64,000 nt of DNA from the NCBI RefSeq assembly GCF_027944115.1, contig NZ_JAPJZI010000002.1, forward strand, positions 391,027 through 455,026, read 5' to 3'. This document shows, piece by piece, positions 36,601 through 44,686 of this stretch. How positions within the stretch are numbered: the stretch's first letter is position 1; the number at the start of each line of letters is the position of its first letter. The translations under genes were made by a program, and so were the position numbers. The DNA is from Hoeflea prorocentri (lineage in GTDB: Bacteria; Pseudomonadota; Alphaproteobacteria; Rhizobiales; Rhizobiaceae). The notes under the pieces are model-generated. The model saw only the letters and a list, made by a program, of their open reading frames with translations. It did not search any database and was not told the DNA's origin.

Positions 36601-36756
36601 GCCGGGATAAGTCGCATGAACAAAGATTTGCGGCGGAGCGATGTCCGGATACTGAGCGACAGGGATAGTGCGAATGGCAATGGCTCCGACAAGCATCGTC
36701 AGTATTGCGATGACGACCGCGAATTTCGGACGGTCGATGAAGAATTCGGAGATCAT
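33622..36756 (-). CDS. RND multidrug efflux pump, inner-membrane permease (AcrB/HAE1 type)
   Basis: The 1044-residue protein has twelve expected spans and two large periplasmic loops. The proton relay pair Asp410-Asp411 (VVDDAIVIIEN) and the matching lysine in GLAAKKAIMVVEF are present, as is the PVAQYPDIAPP start of the first loop. This is the export component of a tripartite RND pump that expels hydrophobic compounds with proton antiport. It overlaps the upstream adaptor gene by four bases. No outer-membrane channel gene is nearby. The pair lies inside the pse locus, separating pseI from the fused gene. Confidence 0.95.
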   Translation of the reverse strand: MISEFFIDRPKFAVVIAILTMLVGAIAIRTIPVAQYPDIAPPQIFVHATYPGANAELVQEAVAAPLEEQINAVENMMYMSSSSSNDGSYSLAVTFDLGTDPDVAAVNVQNKVTLASPTLPSSVTQQGVSTTKQFGDMLMIFNLLSSNEDHDALFLGNYAVDFVVDALTRVEGVGNISMMGSLEYSMRIWMQPDRMAALNITASDLSTAIQNQNVEGAAGEVGAPPFGSTRPDFQYTLQGQGLLDTAEEFENIIVLSNADGSIVRLKDIARVELGAQNYSASTKFNGQQTASIAVYQESGANAIDVAEAVTAEMDRLSEKFPSGMRYATAMDVTRAVRVSIEDIIFTLAITTVLVIGVTFAFLLSARATAIPAIAIPVSLLGAVAVIYLIGFSANMITLFAMVLAITLVVDDAIVIIENTERIMEEEGLEAREATSKAMKQVTRPIIATTFVLAAVFIPVCFFPGITGKIYLQFALTITIAFMISAVNALTLGPALCASLLSRSSRKPAGFLRRIPQFVERLRDRYVRLVALMIRHIAVSLMILAAVTLATVYMFRTVPTGFIPTEDSGTLMASIELPDGASLLRTQAVMDRVTELTRDTPGVDKITAISGVSRFTGAGSNAGMVIYALKPWDERTTPELQWPRIQADIKSRLDTLPEATGFVFSMPAIHGVGSTNGVSAQLLDYAGGAITDLEAVKNALVTALNAAPEFDQTFSSFSANTPQYSLSIDRDRAQTLGVDISDIFTALQANLSALYVNNFIRNGRVYWVIISADAEFRQSIEDVGSIYVKNGDGDMLPLSVLVSTDATIGPAAIERYDLFQTASVNGQLADGVSTGEGIAAMQEIADKTLPDNYGITWSGVTLQEVEAGGLVVSILLLAVIFAYLCLVAQYESWTLPLSVMVSTVFALFGALLPLAFIPGLDNNIYTQVGMVLLIGLAAKKAIMVVEFAKSRHDDGMDITEAALAAARLRFRPVTMTGLCFIVGVLPLVLSSGAGAAGRISIGYPVFFGMIVDSTIGLLMIPVLYVAFQRMREKIRARLHRAPARA

Positions 36757-37865
36757 TGGTCGCTCTGCCCCTGGGCGGTGACCGCTTTGACCTGTTGCCC
36801 CGCATGGACTTTCTGGAGACCTTCGACGATCACCCTCTCGCCGTCGGTCAATCCCTTCTCAATCTCCAGAAGGGTGCCCTTTGTCCTGCCGACCGAGACA
36901 TTGCGGCGCTCAACCGTGTCCTTGTCGTTGACCACGAAGACGAAGTGTCCCTCCTTGTCGAGCTGGAGCGCGGCCTGCGGGACGGCGACGATGGGTTGGG
37001 CGTTCGGGTTCTCGAGCGTCAGGGAAACAAACTGGCCCGGTAGCAGAACGGAATCGGCATTGGGGAAGCTGGCGCGAAGTTCGATCGTATCGGTCGTTTC
37101 CTGGACTTCGGTGTCCACGTAGACCACCGCGCCCTTTTGAGGATAGGTTTCGCCGTCTGCGAGCGTGAGCGTTGCGGCGAACGTTGACGAACCGCCGGTG
37201 ATCAGGCCGTTTCGCCGCTCCTCCAGCAGATCCCGTTCGCTGATGTAGAAAATGACGTGTATCGGATCGACGCTGTTAATGGTGGCGAGTGTTCCGCTGT
37301 CGGTGCTGACAACGTTGCCGACGTCTATGGCGCTGATGCCGATCCGGCCGTCGATCGGGCTGTAAATTCTCGTGTAACCGAGATCTATTTGCGCGGCCTC
37401 CAGTTCGGCCCGCGCGTTGGCGGTTGCGGCACGGGAGACGCCCAGGGTCGCGGTCGCAGCATCCACGACGGTTTGCGCAACGTCGCCCTTGCTCAGCAGA
37501 TATGTCTGGCGCTCAAGATCGAGCGTGTCGTTCTTTAGCGTTGCTTCCGCACCCTCGACATCGGCCTTGTACTGGGCGACCGCGGCCTCGAAAGGACCAC
37601 GCTCGATCTGATAGAGCAGATCTCCCCTTTTGACGAAACTGCCTTCGGTGAAATTCCTTGTCTCAAGATATCCGGTGACCCGCGCCTCCACATTGACCGT
37701 GTTGATCGCCGCTACCCGCGCGACATAGCTCTCGATCTGGCTGACGATTGTGCCCTTGACGGTCGCAATCACGACGCTTGGTACGCCGGATTCCTGCGCA
37801 TGGGCGATATTCCCGATCGTTGCCGCCAGCAGTGCGCAGGCTGAAACGAAGCGAATAGTTTTCAT
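36753..37865 (-). CDS. RND efflux periplasmic adaptor (membrane fusion protein)
   Basis: The 370-residue protein starts with a signal peptide (MKTIRFVSACALLAATIGNIAHA), followed by a lipoyl-type hairpin (VEARVTGYLETRNFTEGSFVKRGD), a helical coiled segment (about residues 95-160), a beta-barrel region with ISERDLLEERRNG and a C-terminal membrane-proximal domain. It bridges the RND permease to an outer-membrane duct. It is the first gene of a two-gene operon with the permease. Lack of a lipid-attachment cysteine after the signal suggests a soluble or peripherally attached form. Confidence 0.9.
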   Translation of the reverse strand: MKTIRFVSACALLAATIGNIAHAQESGVPSVVIATVKGTIVSQIESYVARVAAINTVNVEARVTGYLETRNFTEGSFVKRGDLLYQIERGPFEAAVAQYKADVEGAEATLKNDTLDLERQTYLLSKGDVAQTVVDAATATLGVSRAATANARAELEAAQIDLGYTRIYSPIDGRIGISAIDVGNVVSTDSGTLATINSVDPIHVIFYISERDLLEERRNGLITGGSSTFAATLTLADGETYPQKGAVVYVDTEVQETTDTIELRASFPNADSVLLPGQFVSLTLENPNAQPIVAVPQAALQLDKEGHFVFVVNDKDTVERRNVSVGRTKGTLLEIEKGLTDGERVIVEGLQKVHAGQQVKAVTAQGQSDQ

Positions 37866-38075
37866 ATTCCTGTCCCCATAAGGAGAATCACCCCACGTAA
37901 CAGCTTAGCATTTGTGGGTTTCGCGGGGCTGGACAATTGCGGAAAGATTGGTCTTCCTTGCGCATTCCTGTTGCGTTGCATTTGGGGCAAGGCAATCAAG
38001 CCCGATCCGGTGAGTAAGGAAAACCTCAGACATTTCGGGGACAACGTTGCAGACCATTTTTTTCGAGGCCGATTG

Positions 38076-39866
38076 ATGAAACCGGAACATCCCATTTTGA
38101 TATTCGAGTGCGCGAATGCGCATGGCGGCGACGCACAGGTGCTCAAGCAGACGATCACCAGGTTTGCCGAAATCGATTATCCGGAAAAGCACATCAAGTT
38201 TCAGCCGCTTCATCCCGACAGGATCGCCTTACCCGATTTCAGCGCCTACGGTATTTATCAGGAGCTTTTTTTCGAGGAAGGGGAATGGGCGGACATCATC
38301 GACCTCGCAGATAGCCGTTTTGACGGCGTGTGGCTGGATATCTTCGACAGCTACGGCGTTGACATCCTTTCCCGGAACATCGGCCGGATCGCCGGGATCA
38401 AGCTGCAGTCTTCCGTATTGGAGAATTATGAGGTCATCACGCGGCTGAAGGATCTGTCCCTGTCCGACACACGCCTGATGATCAATATCTCAGGCCATGA
38501 ACTGCCGTCGATCGAGCGTTTTGCCGTGTTTTTTGCTGCGCTTGAGCCCGCCGAGATTGTTTTGCAATTGGGTTTCCAGGATTACCCCACGAGGATCGAG
38601 GATACGGGGCTCAACAAGATCGCGCCGCTGCGTGCGGCCTTTCCCGGCTTGACGTTGTGCCTGGCGGATCACGCGCCCGCCGAGGATGATCTGGCAACCA
38701 TCGTTCCCCTGCTTGGCGTTGCAGCCGGCTGTGCCATGGTGGAGAAGCATATCTGCCTCGACAGAACCGGGGCGAAATACGATTTTCATTCCGCTCTGCA
38801 TCCCGATGAGATGCGGATTGTCGCCGATCGTCTCGCACAGCTTCCGGCAATGTCGGGTGTGCCGTTCATATCGGACCCGGAAAAGAACTATCTGGCGACG
38901 ACCGTTCAGGTGCCGGTGGCGGCGCATGATCTCCCGGAGGGATCCACGCTCGCTTTCTCCGACCTGATTTACCGCCGGACCGCGCAGGCGGGCGAACCGC
39001 TCAGCGAGTTGATGCGGGCGCAAGGGCGACCAAGCGTTCTTGGGCAGCCAATCGGTGAGGGGCAGACAATCAACGCCAGTCAGTTTCGTCCGGCAAAGGT
39101 TGGCGTTATCGTTGCCTGCCGCATGAAATCTTCGCGTCTTAAGAACAAAGCCGTTGCTCCGATAGCGGGCCGTCCGTCGGTCGAGCGCTGCCTGGAGAAC
39201 TGCCTGATGATTGACGGCGCTGATCTTGTCGTGCTGGCAACGTCGACGTTGGAAGACGATGCAGGTCTTGAGGATTACACGCTGGATGGACGGACGCGTT
39301 TCTGGCAGGGCGATCCTGACGATGTCATCCAGCGTTATCTCGGCGCTTGCGAGGCCTTTGGTATCGATGTCGTGATCCGTGTGACGGCGGACTGCCCGGT
39401 TGTCTCGCCGGAAATCGCAGCCGCCCTGCTGGAACGCCATTTCACTTCCGGTGCAGACTATACCGTGGCTGCGCAATGCGCTGTGGGAAGCGGAACTGAG
39501 ATCATCAATCGCGAGGCGCTGCAACGGGTGATCGACCTGAAGGGCGGGGCGCAGCACTCCGAGTATATGACCTGGTATTTCCAGAACAACACACACATCT
39601 TCAAGGTCGAAACGGTTGATCTGCCCGGCGATCTTGTAAGAGACTACCGTCTTACATTGGATTATCCTGAAGACTTGGAGTTGTTCTCACAGCTCTATGA
39701 ACGCCTGGCGCGGGATGGGCGGGATGCCTCACTGAAGAATGTCTTCGCGGTGCTGGATGGCGATGAACAACTGGCCAATGTCAACCGGCACCTCAGCCTT
39801 TCCTACAGGACTGATCACGATCTCATATCCAGGCTCAACAAAGAGACGAAAATCGACATTGGATGA
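38076..39866 (+). CDS. NeuB-like / SAF / SpsF-type cytidylyltransferase fusion
   Basis: The 596-residue protein joins three domains. Residues 1-270 resemble a NeuB barrel: Glu11 in FECANAHGGD, Lys41/Gln43 in IKFQ, Asp198-His199 and EKH at 223-225 followed by a DR-rich loop. The family's SSPF and STGM motifs are absent. Residues about 283-340 form an SAF-type domain. From 341 the nucleotidyltransferase motif reads CRMKSSRLKNK, then VIRVTADCPVVSPE, as in SpsF-type CMP-sugar synthetases. ATG 38076 follows GAGG at 38065. It presumably activates, and maybe also makes, a nonulosonic acid. Convergent with pseC, downstream of the RND operon. Confidence 0.8.
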   Translation: MKPEHPILIFECANAHGGDAQVLKQTITRFAEIDYPEKHIKFQPLHPDRIALPDFSAYGIYQELFFEEGEWADIIDLADSRFDGVWLDIFDSYGVDILSRNIGRIAGIKLQSSVLENYEVITRLKDLSLSDTRLMINISGHELPSIERFAVFFAALEPAEIVLQLGFQDYPTRIEDTGLNKIAPLRAAFPGLTLCLADHAPAEDDLATIVPLLGVAAGCAMVEKHICLDRTGAKYDFHSALHPDEMRIVADRLAQLPAMSGVPFISDPEKNYLATTVQVPVAAHDLPEGSTLAFSDLIYRRTAQAGEPLSELMRAQGRPSVLGQPIGEGQTINASQFRPAKVGVIVACRMKSSRLKNKAVAPIAGRPSVERCLENCLMIDGADLVVLATSTLEDDAGLEDYTLDGRTRFWQGDPDDVIQRYLGACEAFGIDVVIRVTADCPVVSPEIAAALLERHFTSGADYTVAAQCAVGSGTEIINREALQRVIDLKGGAQHSEYMTWYFQNNTHIFKVETVDLPGDLVRDYRLTLDYPEDLELFSQLYERLARDGRDASLKNVFAVLDGDEQLANVNRHLSLSYRTDHDLISRLNKETKIDIG

Positions 39867-39895
39867 TGCGGCCGGGCGGTTTGCTGCTGTTCGAT

Positions 39896-41056
39896 CTATT
39901 TCTCGAGAGCCAGCCGCAGACCTTCGATGACCTTGTCCTGTTCGGCATCTGTCAGCGCCGGGAACAGGGGCAGGGATATCGCTTCTTTGTAATAGCCCTC
40001 GGCGTTGGGGAAATCACCGGGGCCAAATCCGAGATTGCGGTAATAGGGCTGCAGGTGGATCGGGATGTAATGCAGATTGACGCCGATGCCGGCTTCTCTC
40101 AGTTTTTCAAACACATCCCGTTGATCTAACGCAATCCGGTCCCTCATCAGGCGCACGACATAAAGATGCCAGGCCGATGTGGTGTCTGCGGGTTGGACGG
40201 GCAGGGTCAGCGGCAGAGATTGCAGCAGCGTTCCGTAGCGGTCTGCAAGCTGCGTGCGGCGCGCAACAAAACCATCAAGCTTTTGAAGCTGGCTGTAACC
40301 CAGGGCCGCCTGAATGTCGGTCAGCCTGTAATTGTGCCCAAGTTCGAGCTGCTGATAGTACCAGGGGCCGTCGGAGGGCTGATCCATCAGCTCCGGATCG
40401 CGGGTGATGCCGTGCGAACGCAGCATGGCCATTTTGTCGGCAAGCTGGGGCTGATTGGTGACAGCCATGCCGCCTTCTGCGGTGGTGATGATCTTGACCG
40501 GATGAAAACTGAAGACGGCGATATCGCTGTAGCGGCAATTGCCCACCTTTTCACTCTGATAGGTTCCGCCGATCGCGTGCGAGGCATCTTCCACCACCGA
40601 AAAGCCGTACTGGTCGGCAAGTCGGCCGATTTCCTCCATGGCACAGGACTGACCGGCAAGATGGACGGGAATGACGACCTTCGGCAGACGGTTTTTTTTG
40701 GCCGCCTCCGAAAGCTTATCTGATAGGGCGGCAACGCTCATTGTCACAGTGTCGGGATCGATGTCGACAAAATCGACATCAGCACCGCAATAGCGCGCGC
40801 AATTGGCGCTGGCGACAAAACTGACCGGGCTGGTCCAGACAAGGTCGCCGGGGCCGACTCCGAGGGCAAGGCAGGCCAGATGGAGGGCAGCGGTCGCATT
40901 GCTTACCGACACGGCCCGCTGCGCTGTGCAATAGCCGGCAACAGCTTCCTCGAACCGTTCGACCGCTGGCCCTTGTGTCAGGAAATCGGATTTCAGCACA
41001 TCGACGACGGCATCGATGTCTTTCTGTGAAATCGTCTGTCGGCCGTACGGAATCAT
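39896..41056 (-). CDS. pseC: PLP-dependent aminotransferase, PseC-like (DegT family)
   Basis: The 386-residue enzyme carries the DegT/DnrJ/EryC1 fold, with NATAALHLACLALGVGPGD near residue 53, VEDASHAIGGTY near 155 and the PLP lysine Lys188 in FSFHPVKIITTAEGG. PseC aminates UDP-4-keto-6-deoxy-L-AltNAc to the 4-amino sugar. The strongest support is its neighbour pseB, nine bases upstream in the same operon. A separate DegT-type aminotransferase at 46322 is far less like it. Confidence 0.9.
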   Translation of the reverse strand: MIPYGRQTISQKDIDAVVDVLKSDFLTQGPAVERFEEAVAGYCTAQRAVSVSNATAALHLACLALGVGPGDLVWTSPVSFVASANCARYCGADVDFVDIDPDTVTMSVAALSDKLSEAAKKNRLPKVVIPVHLAGQSCAMEEIGRLADQYGFSVVEDASHAIGGTYQSEKVGNCRYSDIAVFSFHPVKIITTAEGGMAVTNQPQLADKMAMLRSHGITRDPELMDQPSDGPWYYQQLELGHNYRLTDIQAALGYSQLQKLDGFVARRTQLADRYGTLLQSLPLTLPVQPADTTSAWHLYVVRLMRDRIALDQRDVFEKLREAGIGVNLHYIPIHLQPYYRNLGFGPGDFPNAEGYYKEAISLPLFPALTDAEQDKVIEGLRLALEK

Positions 41057-41064
41057 GGGGCCGC

Positions 41065-42057
41065 CTATTGTAAATGTTGCCGGTTCAGCTCAATCCATTC
41101 GGCGAGTTCCGCCGGTGACATCCACTCGGTGTTCTGGTCGGAGCTGTATATAAAGTCGGGCGAAACCTTTTGGCCGTCGCCGATACGCGCCGGGTCCTTG
41201 GACCAGTTGTTGATCGCCGGCAAAATCTTGTAGTGGCTCTCATATTCATACGTGTAGGGCGCGTCCTCGAAGCCGATCATCTGCTCGTGCAGTTTTTCGC
41301 CGGGACGGACCCCAATGATGTCTCTCGACGCATTCGGTGCGATCGTATCGGCGATATCCATGATGCCCATCGACGGGATTTTCTTGACGTAGATCTCGCC
41401 GCCGACCATGTCGTCAATCGCCGTCCAGACCAGTTCAACCCCCTGCTCGCGAGTGATCATGAAGCGTGTCATCCGGGTATCGGTGATCGGCAGTGCGCCC
41501 TTTTCGCGCAGGGATATGAAAAACGGGATGACCGATCCGCGCGAACCCATGACGTTGCCATAGCGTACGACGGCGAACCGGGTTCCATCCGTGCCGGCGT
41601 AGGAATTGCCGGCAATAAAAAGCTTGTCGGATGCAAGCTTGGTCGCGCCGTAGAGATTGGCGGGGCTGCTTGCCTTGTCCGTGGACAGGGCGACGACGCG
41701 TTTGACCCCGGCATCGATGCAGGTGTCGATCAGGTTCATTGCGCCATTGATATTCGTTTTGACGCATTCGAACGGATTGTATTCTGCGGTCGGCACAATT
41801 TTGGTCGCCGCGGCATGGACGACAAATTCGATGCCGTTCAGTGCGCGGGCGAGGCGCTCCTTGTCGCGGACATCGCCGATGAAAAAGCGTACGCGGGGAT
41901 CGTCGCCATAGAGTTTGGCCATCTCCCATTGCTTCATCTCGTCGCGCGAAAAGATCACCAATCGCTTGGGATCGTATTTTTTCAGCGTCAGGGGAACGAA
42001 TGCGTGGCCGAACGACCCGGTGCCGCCGGTAATCAGGATTGAGGCATTCGTCAGCAT
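41065..42057 (-). CDS. pseB: UDP-N-acetylglucosamine 4,6-dehydratase (inverting), PseB-like
   Basis: The 330-residue short-chain dehydrogenase-type enzyme starts with the NAD loop ILITGGTGSFG (residues 7-17). It carries YNPFECVKTNI near 96, a catalytic Ser/Thr region and the YxxxK pair in NLYGATKLASDKLF near 132-145. PseB removes water and inverts C5 of UDP-GlcNAc, starting pseudaminic acid synthesis. It is first gene of a two-gene operon with pseC and starts at 42057. The upstream region carries two FNR-like boxes, but the nearer one is more likely part of the plus-strand promoter. Confidence 0.92.
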   Translation of the reverse strand: MLTNASILITGGTGSFGHAFVPLTLKKYDPKRLVIFSRDEMKQWEMAKLYGDDPRVRFFIGDVRDKERLARALNGIEFVVHAAATKIVPTAEYNPFECVKTNINGAMNLIDTCIDAGVKRVVALSTDKASSPANLYGATKLASDKLFIAGNSYAGTDGTRFAVVRYGNVMGSRGSVIPFFISLREKGALPITDTRMTRFMITREQGVELVWTAIDDMVGGEIYVKKIPSMGIMDIADTIAPNASRDIIGVRPGEKLHEQMIGFEDAPYTYEYESHYKILPAINNWSKDPARIGDGQKVSPDFIYSSDQNTEWMSPAELAEWIELNRQHLQ

Positions 42058-42190
42058 TGTTGTCGGCTGTTCCGTTCGAAAAATGACACAAAGCAGATGT
42101 ACGAGCTACCAGCCTGTCCGCGATATCGGACCGGGGCATGATTTGCAAGCCGGCCTATCCACAGCCATTTGACGGCAGGCGCTATGGAAA

Positions 42191-42223
42191 GAGACACGAC
42201 GGGCTGCCGGGTCTCAATTTTTT
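42191..42223 (+). terminator. Orphan terminator-like hairpin
   Basis: GAGAC (42191-42195) pairs with GTCTC (42211-42215), extended by CG/CG after one mismatch, and is followed by AATTTTTT (42216-42223). No plus-strand gene precedes it within 130 bases. It could end a small RNA or be an accidental structure. Confidence 0.3.
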
Positions 42224-42272
42224 GCTCATGCGCGACTCGCGGTGTGGCGGATGAAGCTGCTTCCACGCGCGC

Positions 42273-42286
42273 TTGATATTTATCAA
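42273..42286. promoter_or_regulatory. Perfect FNR/DNR consensus box
   Basis: TTGAT-ATTT-ATCAA matches the FNR-family consensus in full (five-base arms around four bases). It is in the 457-base gap between pseB (minus) and the stress protein (plus), about 230 bases from each start. AAATATCAA at 42300-42308 is the inverse of TTGATATTT at 42273-42281, making a 9-bp arm hairpin across the region. An oxygen- or nitric-oxide-responsive regulator (FnrL, DNR or NNR) is the expected binder. Confidence 0.6.
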
Positions 42287-42409
42287 TTTTGTTTCGGAGA
42301 AATATCAACGGCCACGCGCTCATTGGCGGTGCTGCAGTGCCGCATTCTGTTCCGGCGCTTATGATATTTTTATCTAACGTATTTATTTCGTTATATAATA
42401 TTTCTTCAC

Positions 42410-42423
42410 ATGACTTAGATCAA
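42410..42423 (+). promoter_or_regulatory. FNR-like box with downstream -10
   Basis: ATGAC-TTAG-ATCAA fits the FNR-family consensus except its first base. TACTAT at 42449-42454 is a near-consensus -10; with a start near 42461 the box centre lies about 43 bases upstream, the class II activator position. It therefore probably drives the stress protein/NarK operon. TATAAT at 42394-42399 is a second, upstream -10-like element. Confidence 0.55.
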
Positions 42424-42515
42424 GTTATCTGAGCGCATCTGGCGCAACTACTATTGTCGACCGACTGCGGGTCGGTGGCCTTTTTCTGGGCCGCCCAATG
42501 CCGAAAGGAACGACA

Positions 42516-42995
42516 ATGGATCTAATGCTCGCCTATGACAACTCGCGAAACGCGCGAATAACGCTCGATGCGGTGAAGGAGATGTTCGGGCCGCTGAACC
42601 CTTCGATCACGCTGGTTTCGGTGATTGAGGATGTCGGCAGTGCGACGTCCGGAGCCGATGATCTTTTCAATGAGCAGTATGAAGAGCAGAAGGCCGGTGT
42701 CGAGGCCGCTGCTGCAGAACTGGTCGCCGCCGGGATCCCGGCCACGGTCATGCTGGCCGAGGGCGATGCCCGGAAAATGATCCTGCGGGCGACGGAGGAG
42801 AAGAATCCCGATGTCCTGGTTATGGCCCGTCACAGCCATCAGCCGGATCACAAACCGCTCGGTTTCATAACCAAGCGTATCGACGCAATCGTCGAGGAGT
42901 TCGATCATATGACCTTCGGGTCGGTGTCGGCCTTCCTGGCGCGCCGCGTCAAATGTCCTGTCCTTATCATTCCTACCCACGAGCCCGCCGCCTAG
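42516..42995 (+). CDS. Universal stress protein (UspA family)
   Basis: The 159-residue protein has the UspA fold: MLAYDNSRNARITLDAV at the start, GDARKMILRATEEKNPDVLVMARHS in the middle (about residues 88-112) and a C-terminal RVKCPVLIIPTHEP strand. ATG 42516 with AAAGGAA upstream is preferred over ATG 42498. UspA proteins often accompany nitrate-respiration or oxygen-limitation genes in alphaproteobacteria, and here it heads the NarK operon behind FNR-like boxes. Nucleotide binding cannot be judged, because the classic GxxG phosphate loop is only partly kept. Confidence 0.87.
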   Translation: MDLMLAYDNSRNARITLDAVKEMFGPLNPSITLVSVIEDVGSATSGADDLFNEQYEEQKAGVEAAAAELVAAGIPATVMLAEGDARKMILRATEEKNPDVLVMARHSHQPDHKPLGFITKRIDAIVEEFDHMTFGSVSAFLARRVKCPVLIIPTHEPAA

Positions 42996-43028
42996 TCCGA
43001 CGGTCCGCAAACGCAAAGGACACCTTCA

Positions 43029-44678
43029 ATGCAAGTCTCTGACCTATTCCGGTTCAGGAACCGTGAGATACGCGCTCTCCACCTGACATGGATCGCGTTC
43101 TTCATTACCTTCTACGTCTGGTTCAACATGGCGCCGCTGGCGTCGTCCATCCTGGCATCGTCCGACTGGCTGACGCGCGACGACATCCGCCTTTTCGCGA
43201 TCGCCAACGTGGCGCTGACCATTCCGGCGCGTATTATTGTCGGCATGGCGCTCGACAAATGGGGGCCGCGCCGGGTCTTCTCGGTTCTGATGGTCTCAAT
43301 GGCCATCCCGACCTTCTTCTTCGCCTTCGGCGATTCAAAGGAACAACTCTTCGTCTCCAGGCTGGTCCTCAGCTCCGTTGGCGCGTCCTTCGTTGTCGGT
43401 ATTCACATGACGGCCTTGTGGTTCAAGCCTCGCCATATCGGCTTTGCAGAAGGCTTTTATGCCGGCTGGGGTAACTTCGGTTCCGCTGCCGCGGCGATGA
43501 CCATTCCAACGGTCGCGCTGGTCCTTTACGGCGGCGATGATGGCTGGCGTTATGCCATCGCGACATCCGGCGCGATCATGGCGATCTACGGTGTCTTCTA
43601 CTGGTTCGCGATCACCGACGGGCCAACCAAGGATACGCACAAGAAGCCGCGCAAGGCTGCTGCCCTTGAGGTGTCGAGCTTCCGTGACCTGGTGCTTCTT
43701 GTGATCTTCACCGTGCCGTTGGTCGGGATCCTGTCGATCCTCGTCTACCGCGTGCAGATGATGGGCTATATTGACGGGTTCGTCGCCTCCCTGTGCTACG
43801 GCGCGATCGCGGTGGTCGTCCTTTATCAGGTCTGGCTGGCAATTCGCGTCAATGTACCGATCCTGAAGAAAGGCGTTCCCAAGGACGACCGCTATCCGTT
43901 CAGCTCGGTTGCGGCGCTGAACACCACCTATTTCGCCAACTTCGGTGCGGAACTGGCGGTGGTCTCCATGCTGCCCATGTTCTTTCAGGAAACCTGGGGA
44001 TTGAACCCGGTCACAGCAGGCCTGATTGCCTCGGCCTTCGCCTTTGTCAACCTGGTGGCACGGCCAATGGGCGGACTGGTGTCCGACCGCATGGGCAACC
44101 GCCGTTTCGTGATGCTGGCCTATATGATGGGTATCGCCATCGGCTTTGCGCTGATGGGGCTTTTGAACTCCTCCTGGCCGCTCATCATCGCGATCGCAAT
44201 CACCATTTGCTGCTCCTTCTTCGTGCAGGGAGCGGAGGGTGCAACGTTCGGCATCATCCCGTCGATCAAACGCCGGGTTACCGGACAGATCGCCGGCATG
44301 GCAGGCGCTTACGGCAATGTCGGGGCAGTGTTCTACCTGTTCATCTTCATGTTCGTCACGCCTTCCCAGTTCTTCTTCATCATCGCCACGGGTGCGGCGG
44401 TCAGCTGGCTGGTCTGCTACTTCTGGCTGAAGGAGCCCCAGGGCGGGTTCGGAGAAGAATATGTGCTGTCCTCTGTCGATCAGGCGATCGCCGCAGAAGC
44501 ACGGCAGAAGATCGAAGCCGAGGCCGAACTGGCCGAACTCTTCACCGGATCTGAAAAAGTCACGCTTGCCGATCGCGGCAGCAGCCTGACCTTGACGGCC
44601 CGGTTCAAGGATCTCGACGATTTGCGGGCGGCTCTTAGCCGCATAGGCAAGCGCGGGAAAGAGCAGCCGGCGCAATGA
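43029..44678 (+). CDS. narK: Nitrate/nitrite transporter, NarK type I (MFS)
   Basis: The 549-residue major-facilitator protein has twelve expected spans and the nitrate-porter signatures AGWGNFGSAAAAMTIP (about residues 144-159) and GAYGNVGAVFYLF (about 426-438). An early WFNMAPLASSI segment matches proton-linked NarK1 carriers. A hydrophilic C-terminal tail of about 80 residues, rich in Glu and Ala, is longer than usual. It lies 33 bases after the stress protein gene and 77 before a second NarK gene. No nitrate reductase genes are visible in the window, so the carriers may serve a reductase elsewhere. Confidence 0.87.
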   Translation: MQVSDLFRFRNREIRALHLTWIAFFITFYVWFNMAPLASSILASSDWLTRDDIRLFAIANVALTIPARIIVGMALDKWGPRRVFSVLMVSMAIPTFFFAFGDSKEQLFVSRLVLSSVGASFVVGIHMTALWFKPRHIGFAEGFYAGWGNFGSAAAAMTIPTVALVLYGGDDGWRYAIATSGAIMAIYGVFYWFAITDGPTKDTHKKPRKAAALEVSSFRDLVLLVIFTVPLVGILSILVYRVQMMGYIDGFVASLCYGAIAVVVLYQVWLAIRVNVPILKKGVPKDDRYPFSSVAALNTTYFANFGAELAVVSMLPMFFQETWGLNPVTAGLIASAFAFVNLVARPMGGLVSDRMGNRRFVMLAYMMGIAIGFALMGLLNSSWPLIIAIAITICCSFFVQGAEGATFGIIPSIKRRVTGQIAGMAGAYGNVGAVFYLFIFMFVTPSQFFFIIATGAAVSWLVCYFWLKEPQGGFGEEYVLSSVDQAIAAEARQKIEAEAELAELFTGSEKVTLADRGSSLTLTARFKDLDDLRAALSRIGKRGKEQPAQ

Positions 44679-44686
44679 TGTGCCAC

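Noticed and set aside
38490-39596. 368-residue minus-strand frame
   Set aside because: Antisense to the NeuB-SpsF fusion; no family.
43335-44675. 446-residue minus-strand frame
   Set aside because: Antisense to NarK1; very hydrophilic and histidine-rich.
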